Assembly: GCF_036346875.1 (NCBI RefSeq)
Contig: NZ_CP107852.1
Location: forward strand, 4,216,001 to 4,280,000
DNA from: Nocardia sp. NBC_00508
GTDB lineage: Bacteria; Actinomycetota; Actinomycetes; Mycobacteriales; Mycobacteriaceae
Reading direction: 5' to 3'
Length of the DNA: 64,000 bases
Numbering within the stretch: position 1 is the first letter of the stretch; each line of letters begins with the position of its first letter. Position numbers and translations under genes: made by a program. The notes beneath the pieces were generated by a model. The model was not told where the DNA came from and did not search any database. It saw nothing but the letters and a program-made list of their open reading frames with translations. Positions 27,269 to 36,634 of this stretch are shown here, in pieces.

Positions 27269-27302
27269 TCGAAGGGGGAGGCCCGTCGGCCTCCCCCTTC
27301 GA
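27269..27302 (-). terminator. terminator of the DUF3073 gene
   Basis: A perfect 15-bp stem (TCGAAGGGGGAGGCC at 27269-27283 with 27288-27302) and a 4-nt loop, 12 bases after the DUF3073 stop on the minus strand. It is also able to act on purM read-through. Confidence 0.88.
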
Positions 27303-27314
27303 ACGTGATCCGAG

Positions 27315-27530
27315 TCAGCGGCGCCAGTCGTCGTTGTAGTCGTCGTCCTCGTCCCAGCGGGACAAGGAGTCGTCCGCGTCGTGCTCATCGGACAGCACAC
27401 CACCACTCCGCTGGGAGTTGGGGCTTCCCGAAAGCTCGCGCTGAAGGCTCGCGAAGTCGGTCGACGGCGAACTGTACTTCAGCTCCCGTGCGACCTTGGT
27501 CTGCTTTGCCTTAGCCCGGCCACGGCCCAT
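27315..27530 (-). CDS. DUF3073 protein
   Basis: 71 residues beginning MGRGRAKAKQTKVARELKYS, the conserved start of the actinobacterial DUF3073 family, and ending in a strongly acidic tail (DEDDDYNDD). The basic head and acidic tail suggest an RNA- or protein-binding role, but none is established. The gene sits beside purM in mycobacteria too (Rv0810c). Confidence 0.92.
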   Translation of the reverse strand: MGRGRAKAKQTKVARELKYSSPSTDFASLQRELSGSPNSQRSGGVLSDEHDADDSLSRWDEDDDYNDDWRR

Positions 27531-27705
27531 GGCTGACCCCCTCGCGTCACAGCGGGGCGGCCTGGGGTTTGGTGGCGGCCCCGTTCGAATTAATACTCTT
27601 CCTGACAGACACTTTAGCGTGTGTCCGGCGGTCTCGCTTCCAGGAGTGGGTGAAGAACTCAGGAACTGGTGCCGTTTGCCCGCTTGTCGCCCCGCGGTCG
27701 AATCG

Positions 27706-28659
27706 CTACACGACTCCGGGTATCGCGCGGATCACACCGACTCGTGCACCGCCGCCGAGCACGGCAGGGGCCGCCAGTTCCGCATGCGCATCGGTCCATT
27801 CGATCCCCATCCGATGCAGAATGGCCAGCGTCAGCGGGATCCGGGCGCGGTCGTGACCGTCGTCGATCTTGTACGCGAAGGACGATCCGTCCGGCAGCGC
27901 ACCAGCGTGCACGCCGTCCGCGCCGATCTTGCACAGCAGTCCCGGGGTTGCTCGCATGGCGAGCAGGTCGGGCCCGTTCGTGCCGGAAATCACTCGCGGA
28001 TGAGCGCGGACGGCGTCGGCCACCCGGCGTTCCGGGGTGCCGGGTTCGGCGGTCGCCATCATCGCGAACACCCGGGCCAGGTTCACCAGCGATACCGGGA
28101 CGATCGGCAGTCCGCAGCCATCGATGCCCAGATCGGATTCCGGCTCGCCGGTCAGGTCGGCAACCGTGGCGATCACCGCGCGCTGCAACGGATGCGCCTG
28201 GTCCAGGTAGCCATCGGTGGGCCAGCCGTTGACCGCGCAGGTCGCGAGCATCGCCGCGTGCTTGCCGGAGCAGTTCATGTAGATCGGGTGCGGCTGCTGT
28301 CCGCCGGAGAGTGCCGCGGCGCGGGCGCGCTCGTCGTATGGCAGGTCGGCCGGGCACGCGAGGTCCGACTCCGAAAAGTCGAAGCGGTCGAGCAACCTGC
28401 GCACCAGGGCGACGTGGTCCGGCTCGCCGTAGTGCGAGGCGGCGGCGATGGCCAGTTCGGCGTCGTCGAGCGGTTCGAAACCGTTGCGCAGCATGGTGAT
28501 CGCCTGCATCGGTTTGTTCGTCGAGCGCGGGAAGATCGGCAGGTGCACCTCGCCGAGCGTCAGAGTGGGTTCGCCCACGGCGTCGAGCACCACCACCGAG
28601 CCGCGGTGCACGCACTCGCGGAAGCCCGAGCGGACGACCTCGACCAGTTCCACACTCAC
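27706..28659 (-). CDS. asparaginase (Asparaginase_II family)
   Basis: 317 residues of the PF06089 family, distinct from E. coli AnsA/AnsB. Family blocks are HRGSVVVLD, FPRSTNKPMQA (the Ser-Thr-x-Lys likely at the active site), NCSGKHAAML and GIDGCGLP. It likely releases ammonia from asparagine in the cytosol. The GTG at 28659 overlaps the stop of the MOSC gene, so it is translationally coupled. Confidence 0.88.
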   Translation of the reverse strand: MSVELVEVVRSGFRECVHRGSVVVLDAVGEPTLTLGEVHLPIFPRSTNKPMQAITMLRNGFEPLDDAELAIAAASHYGEPDHVALVRRLLDRFDFSESDLACPADLPYDERARAAALSGGQQPHPIYMNCSGKHAAMLATCAVNGWPTDGYLDQAHPLQRAVIATVADLTGEPESDLGIDGCGLPIVPVSLVNLARVFAMMATAEPGTPERRVADAVRAHPRVISGTNGPDLLAMRATPGLLCKIGADGVHAGALPDGSSFAYKIDDGHDRARIPLTLAILHRMGIEWTDAHAELAAPAVLGGGARVGVIRAIPGVV

Positions 28660-29363
28660 AGTTGGGCTCCCGTGCTGAGTTCGTCCTCGCCGGCTCGGCG
28701 CGCGGCGGCGCGCGCGGCGTTCGTCTGCCTGCGCGCGTGTCGTTCGATCTGCATCCGCACGTCATCGGAGATGGTCGGCTCGTCGGCGAGCAGGATCGCG
28801 AGCAGGTCGAGATCGTCGCCGGTGAACACGTCCCGGACGGTGATGCCGTGCTCGGGGACGTGCGCCACCGCGACCCGATCGCCTGCGCCGATCGTGCCTT
28901 CGGTGAGCACACGCAGGTAGGCACCGGTGTCGCTGCGCAGCGCGAACCGCTTTACCCACTGCCGCTCGCCGCTCCAGTGCTGGAAGGTGGCGCACGGCAC
29001 CCGCGGAGCGCTCACTTCCAAGAGGGTGTCGCCGATCGACCAGCGCGAGCCGATCACCGCATCGCTGACCGGGAGACCGGTGATGCGCAGGTTTTCGCCG
29101 AACCAGCCCGCGGGCAGTTCGCGGCCGAGTTCCGCGCCCCAGCGGCGGGCGTCCTCGTCGGCGTACGCGTATACGGCCTGGTGCACGCCACCGTGGTGCT
29201 CGGTGTCGCAGACGTGGTCGCCGTCCAAACCCAGAACGCGCACCGCGACCCGTCCCGCTACCGGCCTTTTGTCGATCGCGGTGCGGCCGACTCGTCCCGG
29301 TACCTCGAGGTCGGCGTGCACGACGCAGGTGGCGAGGACCTCTCCGGAGTCACCGATGCGCAT
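28656..29363 (-). CDS. MOSC-domain protein (YiiM-like)
   Basis: 235 residues. HHGGVHQAVYAYADED and WFGENLRI are typical of YiiM-type MOSC proteins, and VPCATFQ carries the conserved Cys proposed to handle sulfur or a molybdenum-bound sulfur. The C-terminal 60 residues match the 3-alpha helical bundle often attached. A role in molybdenum-cofactor-dependent detoxification is inferred by family. ATG at 29363; its stop overlaps the asparaginase start. Confidence 0.87.
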   Translation of the reverse strand: MRIGDSGEVLATCVVHADLEVPGRVGRTAIDKRPVAGRVAVRVLGLDGDHVCDTEHHGGVHQAVYAYADEDARRWGAELGRELPAGWFGENLRITGLPVSDAVIGSRWSIGDTLLEVSAPRVPCATFQHWSGERQWVKRFALRSDTGAYLRVLTEGTIGAGDRVAVAHVPEHGITVRDVFTGDDLDLLAILLADEPTISDDVRMQIERHARRQTNAARAAARRAGEDELSTGAQL

Positions 29364-29464
29364 GGACAGCGCTCCTCTCGTCTGGAATCGGGAACTGGGC
29401 GCTGAGCGGGAGTGGGGATGCCGGCGGGGAAATCCCCTGGCCGACCGCTCGTTCGTCAACGGAT

Positions 29465-30589
29465 TCAGCGCCCGCGTAGCCGGTCGACCGCGATCCGGCC
29501 TGCCTGCGGCGCGTCGTCGGCGAGCACCGAATCGGGATCGATGGACGCCGCGACCGGGCCCGCGACGAGCGCGGTATCGGCCGGAACCGTTCGCTTGACC
29601 AGGGCCAGCGCGATGGGGCCGAGTTCGTAGTGATCGACGACGGTACCGAGTCTGCCGACCGCGCGGCCGCCGGCGGTGACGTCGTCGCCGGTGGCCGGGC
29701 GCTCGTCCGCCGAGCCGTCCAGATGCAACAGCAGCAGATGCCGCGGCGGTTTGCCGAGATTGTGCACCCTGGCGACGGTCTCCTGGCCGCGGTAGCAGCC
29801 TTTGTCGAGGTGGACAGCGCCGTGTTCGGCGACGCCGCCGATCCAGTGGGCCTCGTGCGGGATGGTCCGCTCGTCGGTATCCAGTCCGATCCGGGGACGA
29901 ACGGCTGCGACCCGCAGCGCCTCGAACGTCCACATCCCGGCGGGCGCCGCTCCGGCCGCGGTCAGTCGGGTCCACCGGTCGGCCAGCTGGTCGCGCGGGA
30001 TGACCAGGTCGAACGAGTCCGCCGTCGGCCACGGCATCCGGCGCAGGAACCCGCCGCCGGGCAGCGGCGTCGCCTGGTACACCCCGGGGAGGGCGGCGAT
30101 GCCGAGCGCCTCGGTCAAGTCGCCGATCCGTGGACCGAGCAGGCTCAGCACCGCGTGGTCGGTGGCTTCGGCAGGCTGCGCGTCGGCCCAGAACACCATC
30201 TTTTGCAAGAACGCGAGCAGATCGGGCCCATGCTCGGCCTCGGTATCGATCCACACCGTGCCGTCCAGCTCGGTGAGCACGAAGTGGTGCAGCACCCGGC
30301 CGTTCAGATCGAGGTCCAGGTTCTCCGCGGACTGCCCGTCACCGAGAGCGGCGACATGCTGACTGGTGATGGTGTGCAACCAGGTGAGCCGCTCCGCGCC
30401 GCTGATGCGCAGGACGAAGCGATGCGAGCGGTCGACGATCGCGGCGCGATCCACCGCGGCGCGCTGTTCGCCGAACGGGTCGCCGTAGTGCCAGGCGACG
30501 GCGGCGTCGGGCGAACCCGCCGCTCCCGCGACGGCTCCCGACACACTGAGGATGGGGCTGGGCGCAACGACCACGGACACCTTTCCCAC
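29465..30589 (-). CDS. ygfZ: YgfZ/GcvT-family folate-binding protein
   Basis: 374 residues of the YgfZ family, which uses tetrahydrofolate to help assemble or repair Fe-S clusters. The family signature KGCYRGQETVAR is intact, with the Cys. The N-terminal RSHRFVLRISGAERLTWLHT is the GcvT-like fold. The start could be the first GTG at 30589 or one of the next in-frame GTGs (30580, 30574). It is divergent from pabC, and likely the ortholog of Rv0811c. Confidence 0.88.
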   Translation of the reverse strand: MGKVSVVVAPSPILSVSGAVAGAAGSPDAAVAWHYGDPFGEQRAAVDRAAIVDRSHRFVLRISGAERLTWLHTITSQHVAALGDGQSAENLDLDLNGRVLHHFVLTELDGTVWIDTEAEHGPDLLAFLQKMVFWADAQPAEATDHAVLSLLGPRIGDLTEALGIAALPGVYQATPLPGGGFLRRMPWPTADSFDLVIPRDQLADRWTRLTAAGAAPAGMWTFEALRVAAVRPRIGLDTDERTIPHEAHWIGGVAEHGAVHLDKGCYRGQETVARVHNLGKPPRHLLLLHLDGSADERPATGDDVTAGGRAVGRLGTVVDHYELGPIALALVKRTVPADTALVAGPVAASIDPDSVLADDAPQAGRIAVDRLRGR

Positions 30590-30828
30590 TCTAGGCGGCT
30601 GCCTCGCCGCCGCTCACCCCGGCGCCGCTAAGACGGACTTCGTCCGGCTGAGTCTTCTCTGCGTGGCCGCACAGTGGTGGATGAGCCGGGCCGCTGAGCC
30701 CGAGTCGGGCATAGCGGATCGGCATTTCTCGAGCATTACGGTCGACGCCGCAAGGAACATTGACAAAAGGTCTTGCGAAAGCGGCCGTGACGTAGGCATT
30801 GTCCGCTCCTACCGCCTACGCTCAACGC

Positions 30829-31749
30829 ATGGTGGATCGAGTTCTGGTAACACTCGATGGCGTGGTCCGTGATGCGGACGCGCCGTTGTTGTTTGCGGAC
30901 GATATTGGCGTATTACGCGGTGACGGTGTCTTCGAAACGGTGCTCGTGCGCGCGGGAGTTGCGTGCGCGATCGAATTTCATCTAGGCAGATTGCGTCGCT
31001 CCGCGCAGGCGCTGGATCTGCCCGAGCCGGAGCTGGGCAAGTGGCGGGAGGCGGTCGAGACCGCCGCGAAGGAGTGGGGCAGCGAGCGCGAAGGCGTGAT
31101 GCGGCTGGTGCTCACCCGCGGCCGCGACTCCGAGTTGGCCGGCGCGCCCGACAAGGTGAAGACCGGTGATCTCGCTGCCGCCGTGCCGGTGCCGACAGCC
31201 TTCGTGCTGGTGGTGCCGGTGTCCGAGCGCGTCGAGAAGGCCCGCACCGAAGGCGTCGCGGTGGTGAGTTTGTCGCGCGGTATCTCGATCGATCTGGCAC
31301 AGGCCGCGCCGTGGCAGTTGCTGGGGGCCAAGACGCTGTCCTACGCCACCAATATGGCCGCGCTACGGTTCGCCGCGCGGATGGGCGCGGACGACGTGAT
31401 CTTCACCAGCACCGAGAATCGGGTCCTGGAGGGCCCGCGCTCCAGCGTGGTGATCGCGCGCGACAAGCAGCTGATCACTCCGCCCCCGAAGAACGGCGTG
31501 CTGCCCGGTGTCACCCAGCGCGCGCTGTTCGCCGAGGCGGAGAAGGCCGGGTGGCAGTGCCGGTACGACTCGTTGTTCACCGCCGACCTGCTCACCTGCG
31601 ACAGCATTTGGATGCTGTCGAGCATCTCGCTGGCGGCGCGCGTGAATTCGCTGGACGGTCTGCGCATGTCCGCACCGGACAACGCGCCGGAGATCATCGC
31701 GTTGGTGAATCGCGGCATCGAGCGCGCGGGAGCCATTGGCGACTGGTAA
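30829..31749 (+). CDS. pabC: aminodeoxychorismate lyase-like class IV PLP enzyme
   Basis: 306 residues with the class IV aminotransferase fold. The PLP lysine is in LLGAKTLSYATN; the substrate-binding block VFTSTENRVLEGPRSSV is altered to IFTSTENRVLEGP. It probably makes 4-aminobenzoate for folate, as annotated for its mycobacterial ortholog Rv0812; a branched-chain or D-amino acid transaminase is the alternative. ATG at 30829. In M. tuberculosis the next gene is the nitrobindin-like Rv0813c; here the cyd block intervenes. Confidence 0.86.
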   Translation: MVDRVLVTLDGVVRDADAPLLFADDIGVLRGDGVFETVLVRAGVACAIEFHLGRLRRSAQALDLPEPELGKWREAVETAAKEWGSEREGVMRLVLTRGRDSELAGAPDKVKTGDLAAAVPVPTAFVLVVPVSERVEKARTEGVAVVSLSRGISIDLAQAAPWQLLGAKTLSYATNMAALRFAARMGADDVIFTSTENRVLEGPRSSVVIARDKQLITPPPKNGVLPGVTQRALFAEAEKAGWQCRYDSLFTADLLTCDSIWMLSSISLAARVNSLDGLRMSAPDNAPEIIALVNRGIERAGAIGDW

Positions 31750-31760
31750 GGGGCCTGGTC

Positions 31761-31980
31761 CCTCTCCGCGTATTCAGGCCGCAAGGGTGAGTGGCGCCCA
31801 GGGTTGGTCACACGGCCCTGACCGGCGTGGTGGCACCCACCGTTGGCTTCTCGCTGACGCGATCTCCGCGGTACATGGGTAACTCACCGGGTACGCCCGT
31901 ACTCGAGCGGCCCCGACGCAGGACCTGCACGCAAATCTCATGTCACCGACTAGTACGGCCTGAGACCCGGAGAGGCAGGG
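31761..31980. repeat. interspersed repeat, left copy flanking the cyd operon
   Basis: The left end, CCTCTCCGCGTATTCAGG at 31761-31778, and the right end, ending CGGAGAGG before 31976, are imperfect inverted repeats. The core at 31874-31898 begins CATGGGTAACTCACCGGG and matches 25 of 25 bases with the opposite strand of the right copy at 38861-38885. GACGCAGGACCTG and ACTAGTACGGCCTGA are also shared. Short open frames here (MGNSPGTP...) are products of the repeat, not genes. Confidence 0.85.
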
Positions 31981-32091
31981 GAGCGCCGCTCCCGTGATCT
32001 CCGTCCTATTCGGGCGGGCGCGGGGTGGCGACGAGCACGGGAAACCGGCGATTCGAGCGGAAAGACCCCGCTGGTCGTGGTCTAGGACTCA

Positions 32092-32119
32092 TTGTCGAGG
32101 ACCGCCTCCGGCGTAGGCT
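32092..32119 (+). promoter_or_regulatory. candidate sigma-A promoter of cydABDC
   Basis: TTGTCG at 32092 and TAGGCT at 32114 with a 16-base spacer. The transcription start would fall in the palindrome that follows. Inferred from spacing and similarity to consensus only. Confidence 0.5.
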
Positions 32120-32121
32120 TA

Positions 32122-32137
32122 CTACGACACGTCGTAG
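32122..32137. promoter_or_regulatory. operator-like palindrome before cydA
   Basis: CTACGAC-AC-GTCGTAG, seven-base arms, sits directly after the candidate -10 and 6 bases before the Shine-Dalgarno sequence. A repressor here would block initiation. The TAC...GTA symmetry is loosely like sites of BlaI-type repressors, but the regulator is not known. Confidence 0.6.
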
Positions 32138-32154
32138 ATACGCAGGAGGTCGGC

Positions 32155-33648
32155 TTGAGCGCGCTGGACATCTCGCGATGGCAGTTCGGCATCACGACGG
32201 TCTACCACTTTCTCCTGGTGCCGCTGACGATAGGTCTCGCGCCGCTGGTCGCCGCCATGCAGACGGCATGGGTGATCACCGGCAAGCAGCACTGGCTACG
32301 GCTGACCAAGTTCTTCGGCAAGCTGTTCCTGATCAACTTCGCGCTCGGTGTCGCGACCGGCATAGTGCAGGAGTTCCAGTTCGGGATGAACTGGAGCGAG
32401 TACTCCCGGTTCGTCGGTGACGTGTTCGGCGCCCCGCTCGCGCTGGAAGGTCTGGTCGCCTTCTTCATGGAGTCGACGTTCCTCGGGCTGTGGATCTTCG
32501 GCTGGACCCGTTTGCCGAAACTGCTGCATCTCGGCGCCATCTGGATGGTCGCCATCGGCGTGAACGCCTCGGCCTACTTCATCGTCGCGGCCAACTCGTT
32601 CATGCAACACCCGGTCGGCGCGAAGTACAACCCGGAAACCGGGCGCGCCGAGCTGAACAGCATCGTCGCGGTGCTCACCAACAACACAACGCTGGCCGCC
32701 TTTCCGCACGTGGTCGCTGGTTCCTTCCTGACCGCAGGCACATTCGTGGCCGGCATCGCGGGCTGGTGGATGGTACGCAACGCGCGCAGCGGCGACGAAG
32801 CGAAACTGGCCGAGGCGCGCGCCATGTGGCGGCCCGCGGCCCGGGCGGGCATCGTCGTGACGATCGTGTCGCTGGCCGCGCTGGTCTATACCGGTGACGT
32901 TCAGGGCAAGCTGATGTTCGAGCAGCAGCCGATGAAGATGGCGTCGGCGGAATCGCTGTGCCACACCGCGACCGACCCCGACTTCTCCGTGCTCACCGTC
33001 GGCACGCACAACAACTGCGACAGCGTCACGCACGTGCTCGAGGTGCCGTATGTGCTGCCCTGGCTGGCCGAGGGCTCGTTCACCGGGGTGACGCTGGATG
33101 GCGTCGTCGACCTGCAGAAGGCCTACAACGAACACTTCGGTGTCGGCGACTACCGGCCGAACCTGTTCGTCACCTACTGGTCGTTCCGCGCCATGATCGG
33201 CCTGTCAGCGGGCTCGGCGCTGCTCGCCCTGGCCGGGCTGTGGCTCACCCGCCGCGGCCGGGTGCCGGACCAGCGATGGTTCTCCTGGCTGAGCCTGCTC
33301 GCCATCCCGACGCCGTTCCTGGCCAACAGCGCCGGATGGGTGTTCACCGAGATGGGACGCCAGCCGTGGGTGGTCGTGCCGAACCCGACCGGCGATCCGA
33401 ACCTGCGCCTCACCGTGCAGCAGGGTGTCTCCAACCATTCGCCCGGCGTCGTGCTGTTCTCGCTGATCACCTTCACGCTGCTGTACGGTGCGCTCGCGGT
33501 GGTGTGGTTCTACCTGATGCGCAGGTATGTGATCCACGGACCGGACCCCGCCGCGCCCGCCAAGGGCGAGTCCAGCGACACCGACGAGGCTTCGGGTGGC
33601 CGCCGTGCCGAAGAACCTGCCGTCGAACAACTTTCGTTCGCTTACTAG
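32155..33648 (+). CDS. cydA: cytochrome bd oxidase subunit I
   Basis: 497 residues and about nine membrane helices. The family block is RWQFGITTVYHFLLVPLTIGL; His18 is the expected heme b595 ligand. GRQPWVV is the conserved CydA quinol-site-adjacent motif. With CydB it forms a high-affinity, non-proton-pumping quinol oxidase used at low oxygen or under respiratory stress. TTG at 32155 follows a perfect AGGAGGT at 32144; the longer in-frame ATG is rejected because of that. First gene of a four-gene operon. Confidence 0.96.
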   Translation: MSALDISRWQFGITTVYHFLLVPLTIGLAPLVAAMQTAWVITGKQHWLRLTKFFGKLFLINFALGVATGIVQEFQFGMNWSEYSRFVGDVFGAPLALEGLVAFFMESTFLGLWIFGWTRLPKLLHLGAIWMVAIGVNASAYFIVAANSFMQHPVGAKYNPETGRAELNSIVAVLTNNTTLAAFPHVVAGSFLTAGTFVAGIAGWWMVRNARSGDEAKLAEARAMWRPAARAGIVVTIVSLAALVYTGDVQGKLMFEQQPMKMASAESLCHTATDPDFSVLTVGTHNNCDSVTHVLEVPYVLPWLAEGSFTGVTLDGVVDLQKAYNEHFGVGDYRPNLFVTYWSFRAMIGLSAGSALLALAGLWLTRRGRVPDQRWFSWLSLLAIPTPFLANSAGWVFTEMGRQPWVVVPNPTGDPNLRLTVQQGVSNHSPGVVLFSLITFTLLYGALAVVWFYLMRRYVIHGPDPAAPAKGESSDTDEASGGRRAEEPAVEQLSFAY

Positions 33649-33657
33649 GAGCCTGCG

Positions 33658-34689
33658 ATGAGTTTGCAAGAGTTCTGGTTCGTCCTGATCGGCGTGCTGT
33701 TCACAGGCTATTTCGTGCTGGAGGGCTTCGACTTCGGCGTCGGAATGCTCATGCCGATTCTGGGCAAGGGGTCCGATAAGCGACGGCGCGTGGTGCTCAA
33801 CACGATCGGGCCGGTGTGGGATGCCAATGAGGTATGGCTGATCACCGCGGCCGCGGGGATGTTCGCGGCATTCCCGGAGTGGTACGCCAGCCTGTTCTCC
33901 GGCTTCTATCTTGCGCTGCTGCTGGTGCTCGTCGCATTGATCCTGCGTATCTGCGCCATCGAGTACCGCGGCAAGATCGATGACCCGCGCTGGCGCGCCC
34001 GCTGCGACATCGGTATCGGTATCGGTTCCTGGATTCCGGCGCTGGCCTGGGGCTGGGTGTTCGCGAACGTGGTGCACGGGGTCCCGCTGAACGAGAAGAA
34101 GCAGCTCGCCGGCTCGGTGGCCGACCTGTTCGGGCCCTACGCCCTGCTCGGCGGATCGGCCACCGGACTGCTGTTCGCGCTGCACGGCGCGATGTTCCTG
34201 GTGCTCAAGACCGGCGGCGAGGTGCGTGACGACGCGCGGCGCACCGCCCGGCTGCTGCTGGCCCCGACCGTGGTCGTGGTCGGTGGATTCGGGCTGTGGA
34301 CCCAGCTGGCCTATGGGACCGGGTGGACCTGGATCGCGTTGGCGCTCGCGGTGCTCGCACTGGTCGTCGCGGCGGCGGCAGATTTCGCCCACCGCGACGG
34401 ATGGGCGTTCACCGGGACCACGGCGACCGTGGCGGCGGCGACCGCGTTGCTGTTCGGATCGCTGTTCCCGAATGTGCTGCCCTCGACCATCGACGCGGCC
34501 TTCGACCTGACCATCCACAACGCGTCCTCGACGCCATACACCTTGAAGGTGATGAGCTGGGCCGCGCTGTTCGTCGCGCCCGTCGTGCTGGTGTACCAGG
34601 GGTGGACGTATTGGGTATTCCGCAAGCGGATCACCCTCGAGCAGATTCCCGCACCGGTGGGGCTGCCGTTGGGACCCGTGCAGGATTGA
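33658..34689 (+). CDS. cydB: cytochrome bd oxidase subunit II
   Basis: 343 residues: SLQEFWFVLIGVLFTGYFVLEGFDFGVGML is the conserved CydB start, followed by NTIGPVWDANEVWL and FPEWYASLFSGFYLAL. It stabilises the hemes of CydA. The ATG at 33658 is 9 bases after cydA, with AGGAG just upstream. cydD begins four bases after its stop. Confidence 0.96.
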   Translation: MSLQEFWFVLIGVLFTGYFVLEGFDFGVGMLMPILGKGSDKRRRVVLNTIGPVWDANEVWLITAAAGMFAAFPEWYASLFSGFYLALLLVLVALILRICAIEYRGKIDDPRWRARCDIGIGIGSWIPALAWGWVFANVVHGVPLNEKKQLAGSVADLFGPYALLGGSATGLLFALHGAMFLVLKTGGEVRDDARRTARLLLAPTVVVVGGFGLWTQLAYGTGWTWIALALAVLALVVAAAADFAHRDGWAFTGTTATVAAATALLFGSLFPNVLPSTIDAAFDLTIHNASSTPYTLKVMSWAALFVAPVVLVYQGWTYWVFRKRITLEQIPAPVGLPLGPVQD

Positions 34690-34693
34690 TGGC

Positions 34694-36634
34694 ATGGCCC
34701 GCCCGCCGATCGATCCACGCCTGTGGCGGTACGCCCGCTCGGCGCGTAGCTATCTGGCGCTGAGTGTCGCGCTGTCGTTGCTGATCACCGGTGCGATCGT
34801 GCTGGCGGCCGTGCTGATCGGACGGGTGCTCGCCGGGGTTGTCACCGATCCCGGCCAGCGCACCGTGGGCGCGTGGACCACGGAGCTGACCGCCCTCGCC
34901 CTCGCGATCGCGGTCCGCGTGCTGGCCACCTGGGTCCAGTCCCGGCTGGCCCATCGGGCGGGTGCCAGCGTGGTGGCGGAGTTGGAAACCGCGGTGCTCG
35001 CGGCAGGCGCGCGGTTGTCGCCGCGGGAACTGGATTCGCGGCGGACCGAGCTGGCCGTGGTCGTCGGTGCCGGGCTGTCCGGGCTGCGCGGCTATCTCGT
35101 CGGTTACGTGCCCGCGCTGCTGTTGGCGGCGCTGGTTCCGCCGATCGTGCTCGCGGTCATCGCGGCGCACGATCTGACCTCCGGTGTGATCGTGGTGATC
35201 ACATTGCCGCTGATCCCGATCTTCATGATCCTCATCGGCCTGCTGACCCAGGGGCGGGCCGAAGCCACGCTCGCGGCTACCACCCGGCTGTCGGATCAGT
35301 TGCTCGATCTGTTCGCGGGCATGCCGACGTTACGGGCGCTCGGCCGGGAGACCGGCGAGGCGGAGATCGTTCCCCCGCCTTCCGCACACGCACGGCAGGT
35401 CGGTGCCGACCCCGGTCCGCTGGGCAGCGACGCCGGACGCGGGCACACCATGCAGCACCGCGTGCGGGATCTCGGTGACGCATTGCGGCTGCGCACGATG
35501 CGCGCCCTGCGCATCGCCTTTCTGTCCTCGATGGTGCTGGAGTTGCTGGCGACGCTGAGCGTGGCACTGATCGCGGTCTCCATCGGGCTGCGCCTGGTAT
35601 TCGGGGAGATGAGCCTCTACGCGGGACTGGTCGCCCTGGTGCTGGCGCCAGAGGTCTACCTGCCGCTGCGCATGGTCGGCGAGCGTTTCCACGCCGCGCA
35701 GGACGGCATGGCGGCCGCGGACAAAGCGTTCGCGATTCTCGAATCGGCGCCTGCCTGCGGCGATACCGCGTCTATCCGGCAAGCAGCGCCGGATCAGCCG
35801 GAACAGGGCCGGAATGCTCTGCCCGACAAGGGCTCCCGTGCGAGCAGTAGCGCTGTCGTTCCCGCGCCAGGAGTTGCATCCGTCTCGGTGCCTCGCAGCA
35901 GTATTTCGGGCGCAGGCTTGGTCGAGGTCACCGACCTGTCGATGGGTGCGCGGGACGGATTCGCGCCCGCGGGACTGTCGGCAACATTCTCGCCCGGCTC
36001 CATGACCGTGCTCGCCGGTCCCAACGGAAGCGGGAAATCGACGGCCATACAGGCGATTCTGGGCTTGATCGCGCCTGATCGGGGCGCGGTGACCGTCGAC
36101 GGGATCGACCTGCGCGAAATGGATGTGCAGCGATGGTGGGCGCGCGTGGCGTGGCTGCCGCAGCGGCCGGTGCTCGTTCCCGGCACGCTGCGGGAGAACC
36201 TGGAGCTGCTCGGCGCCCAGACGGTGGACGATGCCCCGCGGGGACCGGCCCGGGTTGTCGACGACCTCGAGGCGGCCTGCGTCGCCACCGGTTTCGACGC
36301 CGTGCTCGATGAGCTGCCGGATCGGTGGAACACCGTGGTCGGCCCCGGCGGTGTCGGGCTGTCGCTCGGCCAACGCCAACGGCTCGCGCTGACCAGGGTG
36401 CTGGCCGCCGACCGCCCGATCCTGCTGCTGGACGAGCCGACCGCGCACCTGGACGCCACTGCGGAGGCCACGGTCCTGGCCGCGCTTCGGGTACGAGCTC
36501 GCGCGGGCGCCACGGTGATCGTCATCGGGCACCGTCCCACCGTGCTGGCCGCAGCCGACCGTGTCGTCCAGGTTCGTGCCGCCCGGGTGTCGCGAACCGA
36601 GACCGGTGCGGTGGGAACGGAGCGGCTGTCATGA
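34694..36634 (+). CDS. cydD: thiol reductant/heme ABC exporter, CydD
   Basis: 646 residues: six membrane helices in the first 330 residues, then an ATP-binding domain with Walker A GPNGSGKS, a Q-loop in WLPQRPVLVPGTLRENL, signature LSLGQRQR, Walker B ILLLDEPT and H-loop IGHRP. CydDC exports Cys/glutathione-type thiols or handles heme, and is needed to assemble cytochrome bd. The linker between the domains (about residues 345-405) is low-complexity. Its stop overlaps cydC (ATGA). Confidence 0.94.
   Translation: MARPPIDPRLWRYARSARSYLALSVALSLLITGAIVLAAVLIGRVLAGVVTDPGQRTVGAWTTELTALALAIAVRVLATWVQSRLAHRAGASVVAELETAVLAAGARLSPRELDSRRTELAVVVGAGLSGLRGYLVGYVPALLLAALVPPIVLAVIAAHDLTSGVIVVITLPLIPIFMILIGLLTQGRAEATLAATTRLSDQLLDLFAGMPTLRALGRETGEAEIVPPPSAHARQVGADPGPLGSDAGRGHTMQHRVRDLGDALRLRTMRALRIAFLSSMVLELLATLSVALIAVSIGLRLVFGEMSLYAGLVALVLAPEVYLPLRMVGERFHAAQDGMAAADKAFAILESAPACGDTASIRQAAPDQPEQGRNALPDKGSRASSSAVVPAPGVASVSVPRSSISGAGLVEVTDLSMGARDGFAPAGLSATFSPGSMTVLAGPNGSGKSTAIQAILGLIAPDRGAVTVDGIDLREMDVQRWWARVAWLPQRPVLVPGTLRENLELLGAQTVDDAPRGPARVVDDLEAACVATGFDAVLDELPDRWNTVVGPGGVGLSLGQRQRLALTRVLAADRPILLLDEPTAHLDATAEATVLAALRVRARAGATVIVIGHRPTVLAAADRVVQVRAARVSRTETGAVGTERLS

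Noticed and set aside
31791..31997. 68-aa frame beginning MAPRVGHTALTG and a nested MGNSPGTP frame
   Set aside because: Encoded by the interspersed repeat; the same peptides appear from the other copy on the opposite strand, so they are by-products of the repeat.
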